64,000 nucleotides of DNA from Pseudoalteromonas marina (GTDB lineage Bacteria; Pseudomonadota; Gammaproteobacteria; Enterobacterales; Alteromonadaceae), in the NCBI RefSeq assembly GCF_000238335.3, contig NZ_AHCB03000007.1, positions 310,001-374,000 on the forward strand, read 5' to 3'. Position numbers and translations under genes: made by a program. This document shows, one piece after another, positions 8,456 to 17,416 of this stretch (its first letter is position 1; each line of letters starts with the position of its first letter). The notes under the pieces are model-generated. The model made no database searches, was not told the origin of the DNA, and saw only the letters and a program-made list of their open reading frames with translations.

Positions 8456-9349
8456 ATGCAAAGTATTATTGAAGTAATGCAAAGCCAACTGTGGTTTTAT
8501 TTAACCACCGTTGGCTTAGTTAGTTTATGTGTGGGTAGTTTTTTAAATGTAGTTATCTACCGTTTGCCGCTTATGATGCAGCGAGAGTGGCAAAGCGAGT
8601 GTAGGCTATTACTTGAAGACGAGCTCAATACCAATCAAGCTAAACCAAAAAACACTAGCGAGCCTTTTAATCTTGTAAAACCAAATTCCACCTGCCCAAA
8701 ATGCAAAACGGCCATTAAGCCTTGGCAAAATATTCCTATCATTAGCTGGTTAATACTTAAAGGTAAATGCGCAAGTTGTAGTAACCCCATCTCTATTCGA
8801 TACCCCGCTATTGAGGCCATTACCGCTCTATTAAGCTTAGTGGTTGCTTATACCTTTGGCGCAACAGAACAAGCATTATTATACATAGTGATCACGTGGG
8901 CACTTGTGGCACTGACCTTTATTGATATAGACCACATGCTACTGCCCGATCAGCTCACTTTACCGCTTGTTTGGCTAGCACTGATTGCCGCCGTTGCCGG
9001 AATTACAATTATGCCAAGTGATGCAATTATGGGTGCCGCTTTTGGTTATTTAAGCTTATGGAGTGTGTTTTGGTTATTTAAGCTATTAACCGGTAAAGAA
9101 GGCATGGGTTATGGCGACTTTAAGTTGTTAGCGTTATTTGGTGCTCTGCTAGGCTGGCAATCATTACTCACTATAATACTACTTTCAAGTGTTGTTGGCG
9201 CCATTATTGGTATCGCTTTATTAAGTATTCAAGGTAAAGATAAGGCTACCCCCATCCCATTTGGGCCCTACTTAGCAATAGCCGGGTGGATCACGTTACT
9301 GTGGGGTAACCAATTGCAAAGCGCGTATTTTAACTTAATTGGTTACTAA
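8456..9349 (+). CDS. pilD: Prepilin leader peptidase / N-methyltransferase
   Basis: An aspartic membrane protease that removes the pilin leader after Gly and methylates the new N-terminal Phe. The 297 residues show the N-terminal GSFLNVVIYRLP segment, a zinc-binding cysteine tetrad (C80, C83, C105, C108) in the cytoplasmic loop, and both catalytic Asp regions, TFIDIDHMLLPDQLTLP and GYGDFKLLALFGA. About eight membrane segments are evident. It also processes type II secretion pseudopilins where present. It lies 144 bp after pilC and immediately before coaE, the common pilD-coaE linkage. Confidence 0.97.
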   Translation: MQSIIEVMQSQLWFYLTTVGLVSLCVGSFLNVVIYRLPLMMQREWQSECRLLLEDELNTNQAKPKNTSEPFNLVKPNSTCPKCKTAIKPWQNIPIISWLILKGKCASCSNPISIRYPAIEAITALLSLVVAYTFGATEQALLYIVITWALVALTFIDIDHMLLPDQLTLPLVWLALIAAVAGITIMPSDAIMGAAFGYLSLWSVFWLFKLLTGKEGMGYGDFKLLALFGALLGWQSLLTIILLSSVVGAIIGIALLSIQGKDKATPIPFGPYLAIAGWITLLWGNQLQSAYFNLIGY

Positions 9350-9366
9350 CTTGAGTGCTGACTAAA

Positions 9367-9999
9367 ATGAGTAATACCATAAATAAAACATCACCCTGGG
9401 TTCTTGGCTTAACAGGCGGTATAGGCTGTGGAAAAACGGCTGTAAGTAATATGTTTGAGCAGCTTGGCATTACAATAGTTGACGCCGACATTATTGCGCG
9501 CCAAGTCGTAAAGCCTAAAAGCGATGGTTTAAATGCCATTGTAAGAAAATTTGGGCATAGCATTTTATTGAGCGATGGCACACTAAACAGAAGCGCTTTA
9601 CGTGAACGCATTTTTACTAATAGTGCCGACAAAGAGTGGCTAAATAATTTATTGCATCCACTCATTAGAAACAAAATACATAACGACCTTACTGCCGCAA
9701 AAAGTCCATATGTAGTACTTGTAGCACCACTTTTGTTTGAAAACAGCCTAGATAAATTGTGTAATCGAACGCTACTGATTGATATACCTCAAAGTGTACA
9801 AATAGAGCGCACGGCTTCGCGTGATAACGTAAGTGTTGAGCAAGTAAAAGCGATTATTGCAGCGCAAATGTCACGCGAAGATAAACAAAAAAAAGCAGAT
9901 GATATTTTAAATAACGACCGTGCACTTAACGACGTTAACCACGACTTATTAACGCTGCATAAACGTTATCTACACATGGCACAAATGCAAGCAACTTAA
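9367..9999 (+). CDS. coaE: Dephospho-CoA kinase
   Basis: Catalyses the last step of coenzyme A synthesis, phosphorylating the 3'-OH of dephospho-CoA with ATP. The P-loop LTGGIGCGKTAVSN is near the N-terminus, followed by VDADIIARQVV (the DAD substrate motif) and LLHPLIRNKI. The ATG at 9367 gives 210 residues, close to the family's ~205. An in-frame GTG at 9355 is possible, and neither has a strong ribosome-binding site. It sits in the pilus block between pilD and pilB. Confidence 0.95.
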   Translation: MSNTINKTSPWVLGLTGGIGCGKTAVSNMFEQLGITIVDADIIARQVVKPKSDGLNAIVRKFGHSILLSDGTLNRSALRERIFTNSADKEWLNNLLHPLIRNKIHNDLTAAKSPYVVLVAPLLFENSLDKLCNRTLLIDIPQSVQIERTASRDNVSVEQVKAIIAAQMSREDKQKKADDILNNDRALNDVNHDLLTLHKRYLHMAQMQAT

Positions 10000-10131
10000 A
10001 TTGTAAAAACGAGTCAAAACAAACTAATCTCCTATATTAATTAATAAATTTAGCCTAGATTGTGAAGAGTAATGTAATCCCCTTCTTTTTTCTGATAAAT
10101 TACTCTCTCTGAAGGATTAAAAAGGTGCGCA

Positions 10132-11808
10132 ATGAATATTAACTCACCGTTATTAAGAAAGTTTCTTACGCTTGGGCGTATTGATGCCGATACGGTAAAA
10201 GCAAAGCAGCAAGAGTTTGCCTCAACCGCTGAACTGATTTCTAAATGCGGAAAAATAGACAGTAAAGAGTTAGCAGAGCAATGTATTGATTTGTTTCGTG
10301 TTCCCTATTTTGATTTAAAAGACTTTGACCCTGCGTCTATTCCTGCCGATCTAGTAAAAGAAAAACTGATCCGCAAACACCATATTTTACCGTTGGTACA
10401 AAAAGGCCGAAAAGTGTATGTGGCAGCCTCTGATCCAACCGATTACGGCGCCTTCGAAAACTTTGAATTTAGTACCGGCCTTTCATGCGAAATAGTCGTA
10501 GTCGATTACATTCAGCTCGATAATAAAATTGAGCAATTGCTAGATGCAACCGGCAGCCTAGATTTGAGCGATGATGAGTTTAAAGAATTTGCCGACCTAG
10601 ACACTGAAAGCCAAAAAGAATCTACACCTCAAGATGACGACAAAGACGATGCGCCAATTATTGTGTACATTAATAAAATTTTAATGGACGCGATAAAAAA
10701 AGGCGCATCGGATCTACATTTTGAACCTTACGAGCATAAGTACCGAATTCGTTTTCGTATTGATGGTATCTTGCACGAAGTGGCAAGCCCACCTAATACA
10801 TTAGCGACTAAGCTTTCTGCTCGTATTAAAGTAATGTCGCGACTTGATATTGCCGAAAAGCGTAAACCACAAGATGGCCGAATTAAATTAAAAATTACTG
10901 AACGAAAAAGTATCGACTTTCGTGTCAGTACTATGCCCACGCTGTGGGGCGAAAAAATAGTAATGCGTATTCTTGATTCATCAAGCGCTATGCTAGGTAT
11001 TGATGTACTTGGTTACGAAGAAGAGCAGAAAAAGTTATACATGGATGCGCTTGGTCAACCACAAGGCATGATACTCGTTACAGGCCCTACCGGGTCAGGT
11101 AAAACGGTATCGCTTTATACGGGTTTAAACATATTAAACCAACCTGAGCGAAACATTAGTACCGCTGAGGATCCAGTTGAGATAAACCTTGAAGGGATAA
11201 ACCAAGTACAGATTAACCCTAAAGCCGATATGACCTTTGCTAATGCACTGCGTGCATTTTTACGTCAAGATCCCGATGTGGTTATGGTAGGTGAAATACG
11301 TGACCTTGAAACCGCAGAAATTTCAATAAAAGCGGCTCAAACGGGTCACTTGGTTTTATCTACATTACATACCAATTCAGCGCCAGAAACCATCACCCGA
11401 CTATTAAATATGGGCGTACCCGCCTATAACGTAGCCAGTTCAATTAGTTTAATTATTGCACAACGACTAGCACGCCGTTTATGTCCTAAATGTAAAACGG
11501 CAGAACAATTGCCAAGCGAAGAGCTCTCTCGCCAAGGATTTAGCACAGCGCAAATTGAAGATATGACTCTATATGCACCTAAAGGGTGTGATGGCTGTAC
11601 AGATGGTTACAAAGGCCGTGTAGGTATTTACGAAGTTATGCAAATCACACCAGAAATTGCACAAATAATCATGCGTGGCGGTAACTCACTAGAAATCGCT
11701 GAGGTATCATTAAAAGCCGGTTTTAATAATTTGCGCCTATCGGGTTTACGTAAAGCCGCTGATGGTTTAACGTCACTTGCTGAAATAAACCGCGTAACTA
11801 ATATGTAA
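10132..11808 (+). CDS. pilB: Type IV pilus extension ATPase
   Basis: A cytoplasmic hexameric secretion ATPase that powers pilin polymerisation. The 558 residues comprise an N-terminal MshEN/T2SSE_N domain (about 1-150), then the ATPase core: Walker [14 protein letters not shown], Asp box, Walker [21 protein letters not shown] and His box [14 protein letters not shown] zinc-binding CPKC...CDGC pair sits near residues 450-490. GAAGGA and AAGGTG precede the ATG. In most relatives pilB lies between pilA and pilC; here it is separated from them by tfpO, pilC, pilD and coaE. PilT differs in lacking the N-terminal domain and the zinc site. Confidence 0.97.
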   Translation: MNINSPLLRKFLTLGRIDADTVKAKQQEFASTAELISKCGKIDSKELAEQCIDLFRVPYFDLKDFDPASIPADLVKEKLIRKHHILPLVQKGRKVYVAASDPTDYGAFENFEFSTGLSCEIVVVDYIQLDNKIEQLLDATGSLDLSDDEFKEFADLDTESQKESTPQDDDKDDAPIIVYINKILMDAIKKGASDLHFEPYEHKYRIRFRIDGILHEVASPPNTLATKLSARIKVMSRLDIAEKRKPQDGRIKLKITERKSIDFRVSTMPTLWGEKIVMRILDSSSAMLGIDVLGYEEEQKKLYMDALGQPQGMILVTGPTGSGKTVSLYTGLNILNQPERNISTAEDPVEINLEGINQVQINPKADMTFANALRAFLRQDPDVVMVGEIRDLETAEISIKAAQTGHLVLSTLHTNSAPETITRLLNMGVPAYNVASSISLIIAQRLARRLCPKCKTAEQLPSEELSRQGFSTAQIEDMTLYAPKGCDGCTDGYKGRVGIYEVMQITPEIAQIIMRGGNSLEIAEVSLKAGFNNLRLSGLRKAADGLTSLAEINRVTNM

Positions 11809-11875
11809 AACTATTTAGCGCTTTGCTTGCTTTAAATACAGTAAGCGCTAATGAGTAACCTGTTGAGAGTAAAAC

Positions 11876-12106
11876 ATGCCTACTGTTGTAAATTGTCCAA
11901 CCTGTAAAACAAATGTTGAGTGGTCTGAGCAAAGTCCTCACCGCCCATTTTGTTCTAAGCGTTGCCAACTCATTGATTTGGGTGAGTGGTCGTTTGAAAA
12001 TAATAAAATTTCAGCGCCAATCACATCGGCTGATCAAATAAACCAAGACATGATTGAAGACATAGAAGCCATGATGGCTAAAAACGAAGATGACTTTTTT
12101 AAGTAA
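11876..12106 (+). CDS. yacG: YacG, zinc-binding DNA gyrase inhibitor
   Basis: A 76-residue protein with the YacG zinc finger: CPTC (C7, C10) and CSKRC (C26, C30) around the [14 protein letters not shown] segment, followed by [13 protein letters not shown]. YacG of E. coli binds GyrB and inhibits gyrase. It usually follows coaE and zapD; here pilB takes the position between coaE and yacG. It is the last gene of the pilus block and is followed by a strong terminator. Confidence 0.95.
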   Translation: MPTVVNCPTCKTNVEWSEQSPHRPFCSKRCQLIDLGEWSFENNKISAPITSADQINQDMIEDIEAMMAKNEDDFFK

Positions 12107-12129
12107 TGTCATCTAGTTTTTATATAAAC

Positions 12130-12155
12130 AAAAGCCAGCTAAATGCTGGCTTTTT
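12130..12155 (+). terminator. Terminator after yacG
   Basis: AAAAGCCAGC and GCTGGCTTTT form a 10-bp stem with a 5-nt loop and a T run. The A run on the other side also lets it end the convergent Spy/CpxP-like gene. Confidence 0.9.
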
Positions 12156-12187
12156 AGTACTCACTTAAAAGTTAACCACAGGGTCAG

Positions 12188-12679
12188 TTAGCTTTTTTGC
12201 TTACGCTGCTTTTTACTTTTACGCTTTTGAATTTTAGCAAACTTTTCTTTTTGCTCTGCGTTAAGCAACTGCATTACTTGATGCTGCGTTTTTAGCTTAA
12301 TTAAGGCAAACTCTTCACCTTTACTTTGGCGCTCACTTAAAAGCTCTTTTGCTGCATTTTCGTCAAATGTTGCTGCTGATAGTAGTACGTCCATTTTTGC
12401 TTTGTGCGCTTCACGCATTGCTTTACGTGCTTCTTTATCGTCGCCTCGTAAGGCTTTCATTTGCGTTTTTTGTGCTGCAAAAATAGCTTTTAGCTTAGTT
12501 TGCTGATCTTGCGTTAAATCAAGTTTTTCGGCGCCGCGTTCAGAAAGTAAAAAACGCGCTGAAGAATGCCCTTGTCGATCATGCATACCGCCTTTAGCTA
12601 GTACGCTACCTGCACCAAGTGTGGCTGTTGCTAAGCCACAAATAAGTACTAATTTTGAAAGTGTATTTACTTTAGTCAT
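12188..12679 (-). CDS. Spy/CpxP family periplasmic protein
   Basis: A 163-residue exported protein: signal peptide MTKVNTLSKLVLICGLATATLGAGSVLA, then a highly basic, all-helical domain with the LTxxQ-type motif LDLTQDQQTKLKAIF and a second LLNAEQKEKF. Members bind misfolded periplasmic proteins, and CpxP also inhibits the CpxA sensor. I chose the ATG at 12679, 8 nt after AAGG; upstream GTG/ATG codons are in frame. It is divergent from cpxR, and the shared promoter region carries four CpxR-like half-sites. That makes it a likely Cpx target and feedback partner. Whether it acts as Spy or CpxP cannot be told from sequence. The tail is unusually Lys/Arg-rich (KRKSKKQRKQK). Confidence 0.85.
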   Translation of the reverse strand: MTKVNTLSKLVLICGLATATLGAGSVLAKGGMHDRQGHSSARFLLSERGAEKLDLTQDQQTKLKAIFAAQKTQMKALRGDDKEARKAMREAHKAKMDVLLSAATFDENAAKELLSERQSKGEEFALIKLKTQHQVMQLLNAEQKEKFAKIQKRKSKKQRKQKS

Positions 12680-12762
12680 AATCATCACCTTAACTGTTGG
12701 GTTGGTTGTGGTTGGCTGTCGTGTAATTGCCTAGCCAGTGAGTTAACTATAACTAACTCAAC

Positions 12763-12799
12763 GCAAAGTAACGCAAAGCAGTGTAAAGGTTGTGTAAAG
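12763..12799. promoter_or_regulatory. Array of four CpxR-like half-sites
   Basis: GCAAAG (12763), GCAAAG (12773), GTAAAG (12783) and GTAAAG (12794) are spaced 10, 10 and 11 bp, on one face of the helix. The last pair, GTAAA-N6-GTAAA (12783-12798), fits the CpxR box GTAAA-N(4-8)-GTAAA. It lies between the divergent Spy/CpxP-like gene and cpxRA. Confidence 0.75.
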
Positions 12800-12862
12800 A
12801 TTCACTTTTGAGCAATTAAGGGCGTAAAATAAAGAAATGAAATATTGCCTAAGGGTTTGTAA

Positions 12863-13552
12863 ATGAAACTATTAATGATTGACGACGATACGGGTCTTTG
12901 TGAGTTACTCAGCGAATACCTTTCAAGCCAAGGGTTTGAAATACAAAGCGTACACGACGGCGAACAAGGCCTAAAGTTAGCACAGGCAAACGACTACGCA
13001 TTAATATTGCTTGATGTCATGCTACCTACGCTAGATGGCTTTGAAGTTCTAAAACAACTTAGACAAACCAAACTCACCCCAGTTATTATGCTTACAGCTA
13101 AAGGTGAAGACTTTGATCGTATTTTTGGATTAGAGCTCGGTGCGGATGATTACATACCAAAACCATTTAATCACAGAGAGTTACTTGCCCGCGTAAAAGC
13201 GATTACACGTCGTATAGAGCATATAAGCAGCTTAAATATCAACACAACTAATAAGCTGCTTGTAAATGGTGTAACTATTAACCTTGCAGCACGAGAAGCC
13301 TCTATTGATGAGAATACTCTCACGCTTACTGGCACAGAGTACGAAATACTGGCACTTTTGTGTAAAAACGCCAGCCAAGTTGTTAGTAAAGAGCAAATTA
13401 GTGAAGAAGTGCTAGGCAGGCGTTTAGCATCGTTCGACCGCTCTATTGATATGCATGTAAGTAATATCCGAAAAAAAATAGCAGAGCACATTAAAACAGA
13501 ACGAATTAAAACAATGCGAGGCAGCGGTTATGTTTTCATCCAAGGCGAGTAA
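12863..13552 (+). CDS. cpxR: CpxR-like OmpR-family response regulator
   Basis: A 229-residue regulator with an N-terminal receiver domain (acidic pocket IDDD, phospho-acceptor Asp in LLDVMLPTLDG near residue 51, Thr in MLTAKG, Lys in YIPKPF) and a C-terminal winged-helix DNA-binding domain (TGTEYEILALL, VVSKEQISEEVLGR, RSIDMHVSNIRKKI, TMRGSGYVF). CpxR activates envelope-stress genes when phosphorylated by CpxA. The divergent Spy/CpxP-like gene, CpxR half-sites in the shared promoter and the overlapping sensor gene support Cpx over other OmpR-family pairs. Confidence 0.9.
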   Translation: MKLLMIDDDTGLCELLSEYLSSQGFEIQSVHDGEQGLKLAQANDYALILLDVMLPTLDGFEVLKQLRQTKLTPVIMLTAKGEDFDRIFGLELGADDYIPKPFNHRELLARVKAITRRIEHISSLNINTTNKLLVNGVTINLAAREASIDENTLTLTGTEYEILALLCKNASQVVSKEQISEEVLGRRLASFDRSIDMHVSNIRKKIAEHIKTERIKTMRGSGYVFIQGE

Positions 13553-14945
13553 ATCAGGCGCTTTATCTTGGCTTAAGCACCCTAGGCATTATTTATTTTT
13601 TAAAATATTTGTTTGGTTTTGGCTAACCATTATTGGCACCGTTACTGCGCTTGTTTTTTTAAGTAATATCAGTGTATTGAACTTAGTAAGTAATGAACCC
13701 TTACATGGCCCGATGGAAAAAAACCTAGCTTATACCGCAAGAAGTATTGAGCGCTCTGCATATAAACATAAGCGTTCGCTTGAGAGTATTCTTTCGCATC
13801 CACGCTTATCTAAACGTAAGCTTTTATATTTAAGCGCTGAGCAATCAGATATTTCTTTTACTAATAAAGAAACACCTATAAACATAGACCTAAGTCTTCT
13901 TAATTTTACCAAAAACATGCCACCGCAAATTGTTTTCACTGAGCAATATCAAGCCTTTGGACCAGTTCAATTAACCGTCCCCGAAGGAGTATTTTATTTA
14001 TATGAAATAGACATAAACAATCAGCCACCTCTGTTTATACGCTTAAAGCTAATGCCCAGCTGGATTAAGGTATCTATTGCAATTATTGCCTCTTTAATTT
14101 TGAGCTTTTTGTTTAGTCGTAACTTAATTGCACCAATTAACAGCCTTAAAAAAGCAGCTATAAAACTATCTTCTGGCGATTTAAGCGCACGTGCTGCTAT
14201 TTCAACTAACAGAAAAGATGAGCTAGGGGTACTTGGTCGAGACTTTAACAGTATGGCTAACCAGCTAGAACTATTAATAAGCTCACAAAAACGCTTGCTT
14301 GCTGACATATCCCATGAGTTACGTTCGCCACTTACCCGCTTAAAAATGGCAACGGGTCTTGCGCAAATGCAAGCAAATGAAGCAAGTCAGTCTTATTTAT
14401 TACGAATAGAAAAAGAGGCAAATCAACTCGATCAAATGATTGCTGATGTACTTCAAGTGTCTCGTTTAGAAGCAAAAAGCCAAACCCTTGCAATGCAAAA
14501 GCAATCACTAAACCTTATTGTTGAACATGTTTTAAACGATGCAAAATTTGAAGCAAAACAATATGATAAGCAGTTAACAATAACAGGCGATGCAAGCGTG
14601 ACCATTAGCTGCGATGAAGCCCTGATTGCCAGCGCGCTTGAAAACCTACTTCGTAATGCCATTAAATATGCAAATAACACAATAAGTATAAAACTATCGC
14701 ATGGTGATGCCGTGCATATCGAAATATGTGATGATGGCCCAGGCGTGCCAAATAACCAGCTTGATAAGCTATGTGAGCCGTTTTTTAGGCAGTCTGATGC
14801 AAGAGATAGAGTCAGTGGTGGAACCGGTTTAGGCTTAGCTATCGCAAAAAATGCAATTACAGCTCATAATGGCACCTTAGTTTTATCGAACAAAGATCAG
14901 GGCGGCTTGTGTGCTAATATCACACTGCCAATAATCAAAGAGTAA
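13530..14945 (+). CDS. cpxA: CpxA-like envelope-stress sensor histidine kinase
   Basis: A 471-residue inner-membrane kinase/phosphatase that acts on CpxR. One membrane segment lies near residues 23-48, a periplasmic sensor region of about 130 residues follows, then a second membrane segment near 178-198 and a HAMP domain (APINSLKKAAIKLSSGDLSARA). The H box is LADISHELRSPLTRLKMA, followed by N box LRNAIKYANN, DDGPGVP and GGTGLGLAIAKN. Its start overlaps the last 23 bp of cpxR, so the two are translationally coupled. Confidence 0.9.
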   Translation: MFSSKASKSGALSWLKHPRHYLFFKIFVWFWLTIIGTVTALVFLSNISVLNLVSNEPLHGPMEKNLAYTARSIERSAYKHKRSLESILSHPRLSKRKLLYLSAEQSDISFTNKETPINIDLSLLNFTKNMPPQIVFTEQYQAFGPVQLTVPEGVFYLYEIDINNQPPLFIRLKLMPSWIKVSIAIIASLILSFLFSRNLIAPINSLKKAAIKLSSGDLSARAAISTNRKDELGVLGRDFNSMANQLELLISSQKRLLADISHELRSPLTRLKMATGLAQMQANEASQSYLLRIEKEANQLDQMIADVLQVSRLEAKSQTLAMQKQSLNLIVEHVLNDAKFEAKQYDKQLTITGDASVTISCDEALIASALENLLRNAIKYANNTISIKLSHGDAVHIEICDDGPGVPNNQLDKLCEPFFRQSDARDRVSGGTGLGLAIAKNAITAHNGTLVLSNKDQGGLCANITLPIIKE

Positions 14946-14948
14946 ACC

Positions 14949-15896
14949 ATGTTTTATAGTAGTGAGCGCGAGCTTAAAGGTAACCAATCAGCCATTAATG
15001 ATTTTTATCAAAACACATTAGTTAAAGCGTATTTAAATACGCCTAATGGGCAGTTATTTTATGCGCATGCCCAGCCAGATAAAGCTCATGTTGCCATAGT
15101 TATTAGCTCAGGCAGAATCGAAGGGCTCGATAAATACAAAGAGTTGTTATGGGAGCTTTATACTAATAATTTTGCTGTTTTTATTGTTGACCACCAAGGA
15201 CAGGGTCGCTCTTACCGCTATTTAAAAAATAAACATAAGGGCTATGTAAATAATTTTGGTGACTACAGTGCCGATCTTAATTTATTTAACACCCAAATAG
15301 TCGACACCGTTTGGCAAGGTAAAAAGCTATTAGTGAGCCACTCAATGGGAGGTGCTATTGCATTTGATTATTTGGCAAACTATGAGCATAGTTTTAGCGG
15401 TGCGTTTTTATCAGCCCCAATGTTCGATATACACACCAAAGGTATTCCAAAGCCTTTAGCCCGAATAATTGCAAGTAATGCCGTACGTCTTGGTTTTCAA
15501 TTTAGCTATGCCCTTGGACAAACCGACTACACCCCAGAAGAGTTCCCTTTAAACGTATTAACAAGTTGCGAATTACGCTACAGCCTATTTAGGCAAACAT
15601 ATAATGAGGAGCCTTTACTACAACTTGGCGGGGTTACTTATGGGTGGCTAAATTCAACCTTTACTTTTTTATCATCAATAGATGAGCTTACTGTTGATAT
15701 TCCACTTTACATTGCAAGCGCAAAAAACGATGTAGTTGTCGATAATGAAGCGCACTATAGACTAGCTAATAAGTACGCAAATATTACCCTAGAAAGCTTT
15801 ACTGACGCCAAGCACGAACTATTCTTTGAATGTGATGAAGTACGCCAGCCAGTACTTAAGAGTCTGTATAAGTTTTGTGAGTCGGTGACGGCTTAG
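14949..15896 (+). CDS. pldB: Alpha/beta hydrolase, lysophospholipase L2 (PldB)-like
   Basis: A 315-residue serine hydrolase of the Hydrolase_4/S33 type. Motifs are IVISSGRIEGLDKYKELLWEL, VDHQGQGRSYR, the nucleophile elbow SHSMGGAIAFDYL (Ser in SHSMGG) and the His near the end in FTDAKHELFFECDEVR. PldB hydrolyses lysophospholipids at the cytoplasmic face of the inner membrane, and this oxyanion region and lid organisation resemble it. It begins 3 bp after cpxA and may be co-transcribed with cpxRA, which would tie membrane lipid turnover to envelope stress. The 3' end overlaps the convergent fieF by 41 bp. Substrate is inferred. Confidence 0.75.
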   Translation: MFYSSERELKGNQSAINDFYQNTLVKAYLNTPNGQLFYAHAQPDKAHVAIVISSGRIEGLDKYKELLWELYTNNFAVFIVDHQGQGRSYRYLKNKHKGYVNNFGDYSADLNLFNTQIVDTVWQGKKLLVSHSMGGAIAFDYLANYEHSFSGAFLSAPMFDIHTKGIPKPLARIIASNAVRLGFQFSYALGQTDYTPEEFPLNVLTSCELRYSLFRQTYNEEPLLQLGGVTYGWLNSTFTFLSSIDELTVDIPLYIASAKNDVVVDNEAHYRLANKYANITLESFTDAKHELFFECDEVRQPVLKSLYKFCESVTA

Positions 15897-16773
15897 TTAA
15901 AACAGAAAGCGGGTCGAGGTGGATTAGTATATCAACCTCAGATTCAAAACGAGCACCAATCATCGCTTCAACCTCATCAGCCACAGTATGGGCTCGTATT
16001 AGACTTAAATGGTCATCAAGCTCTAAATGCATTTGAATAAACTTAATTTTCCCCCCCTGGCGAGTACGGATCCCGTGTACGCCATGCACATCGCCGTGCT
16101 CTTTAGCAATATCAAAAATGCTTTGCTTTTCATCGTCTGGAAGTTCTTTATCCATTAAATGATCGGCACTATCTCTTGCAATATCCCAACTGTTATAAAG
16201 TAAGTAACCTGCTACCCCTATTGCAAAAATAGGATCGGCATACATCATTCCGTAATAAGATAGAGCAATCGCAATTAAAACAGCAGCGTTTAAAATCAAA
16301 TCACCTTTGTAATGCACCGAATCTGCTTTTATAGCAATCGATTCGGTATGCTTAATAACCTTAGTTTGTACAAAAACAATGACCAGAGTACATGCAATTG
16401 CAAAAGCACTTACCCATACACCTAATAATGAATGTGTAAGCTCTATAGGGTTAAATAAGCGCTCAACACCATGAAATGCCAGTAAACAGCCCGAGCCTGC
16501 AATAAATGCAGCTTGCCCAAGCCCTGCTAATGCCTCGGCTTTACCATGACCAAACCGATGATCATCATCAGCTGGGCGCAGTGCGTAACCTAAAACTAAA
16601 AAACTCATAAATGTAGCGGTAATGTCCATTAATGAGTCTGTTAAGGAGCCAAGCATTGAAGCAGAGCCTGAAGCAAGCCAGGCCCACGCCTTTGCCGCAA
16701 TCATTAAACTCACCATTACCATAGTAATAATACTAGAAGCTTTAACCCAAAATTCGTAACTGCGGTTATGCAC
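15856..16773 (-). CDS. fieF: Cation diffusion facilitator, FieF-type metal efflux pump
   Basis: A 305-residue CDF transporter that exports divalent metals (Fe2+, Zn2+ and others) in exchange for protons. Six membrane segments occupy about residues 12-210. The active-site acidic residues are in SLTDSLMD and ADSVHYKGDLIL, the cytoplasmic DDDHRFGHGKAEAL loop is intact, and a C-terminal ferredoxin-like domain follows. The start is GTG with GGAT upstream; no nearby ATG fits. E. coli fieF lies next to cpxP, and here too it is near the cpx genes, though separated by pldB. Its last 41 bp overlap the 3' end of pldB on the other strand. Confidence 0.92.
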   Translation of the reverse strand: MHNRSYEFWVKASSIITMVMVSLMIAAKAWAWLASGSASMLGSLTDSLMDITATFMSFLVLGYALRPADDDHRFGHGKAEALAGLGQAAFIAGSGCLLAFHGVERLFNPIELTHSLLGVWVSAFAIACTLVIVFVQTKVIKHTESIAIKADSVHYKGDLILNAAVLIAIALSYYGMMYADPIFAIGVAGYLLYNSWDIARDSADHLMDKELPDDEKQSIFDIAKEHGDVHGVHGIRTRQGGKIKFIQMHLELDDHLSLIRAHTVADEVEAMIGARFESEVDILIHLDPLSVLTKPSPTHKTYTDS

Positions 16774-16878
16774 AATTTCATCCGCTAATAAGAGTATTCA
16801 ATACTTTGAGTATATCATTTTTTTTAAGGGTTTCGTGTATACTGCTCTCGTCAAATACCATTTATTAAAAGGCTAATT

Positions 16879-17343
16879 ATGCTGGATATTGTTTTATACC
16901 AACCTGAAATTCCACCAAACACAGGGAATATTATCCGCCTTTGTGCAAATACCGGCTTTTCGCTGCACTTAATTGAGCCTTTAGGGTTTGAGTGGGACGA
17001 CAAACGTGTAAAGCGTGCAGGCCTTGATTACCACGAATTCAGCCATGTTCAGCGTCATGCGTCATTTGAAGCGTATCTTGAAAAATGTAAACCGAAAAAA
17101 GTGTATGCATGTACAACCAAAGGCAGCCAATTTCATCATGAAGCATGTTACGAACCCGGAGACTGTCTAGTATTTGGTCCAGAAACACGCGGGCTACCCG
17201 ATGAGATGATTCAAGCTCTACCAAACGAGCAGCGCGTGCGTATCCCAATGCAACCAAATAGCCGAAGCATGAACCTTTCAAATGCAGTCGCTGTATTTGT
17301 TTACGAATCATGGCGACAGTTGGGTTTTCCTAACGCGCAATGA
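16879..17343 (+). CDS. trmL: tRNA (cytidine/uridine-34-2'-O)-methyltransferase
   Basis: A 154-residue SPOUT (trefoil-knot) methyltransferase that 2'-O-methylates the wobble base of tRNA-Leu isoacceptors. [26 protein letters not shown] is the classic TrmL N-terminus. The knot motifs [33 protein letters not shown] complete it. Length equals the family's usual ~155. An extended -10-like TGTATACT is seen about 40 bp upstream. It is convergent with gpsA, sharing a terminator. Confidence 0.96.
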   Translation: MLDIVLYQPEIPPNTGNIIRLCANTGFSLHLIEPLGFEWDDKRVKRAGLDYHEFSHVQRHASFEAYLEKCKPKKVYACTTKGSQFHHEACYEPGDCLVFGPETRGLPDEMIQALPNEQRVRIPMQPNSRSMNLSNAVAVFVYESWRQLGFPNAQ

Positions 17344-17365
17344 TACGCGTATTATTAAAGCTAAC

Positions 17366-17392
17366 AAAAAACCGACATGATGTCGGTTTTTT
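17366..17392. terminator. Bidirectional terminator between trmL and gpsA
   Basis: AAAAAACCGACA, TGA loop, TGTCGGTTTTTT: a 12-bp perfect stem with A and T runs on the two sides, between convergent genes. Confidence 0.92.
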
Positions 17393-17416
17393 TAGTTATT
17401 ATCACAGTAGTGAGTG

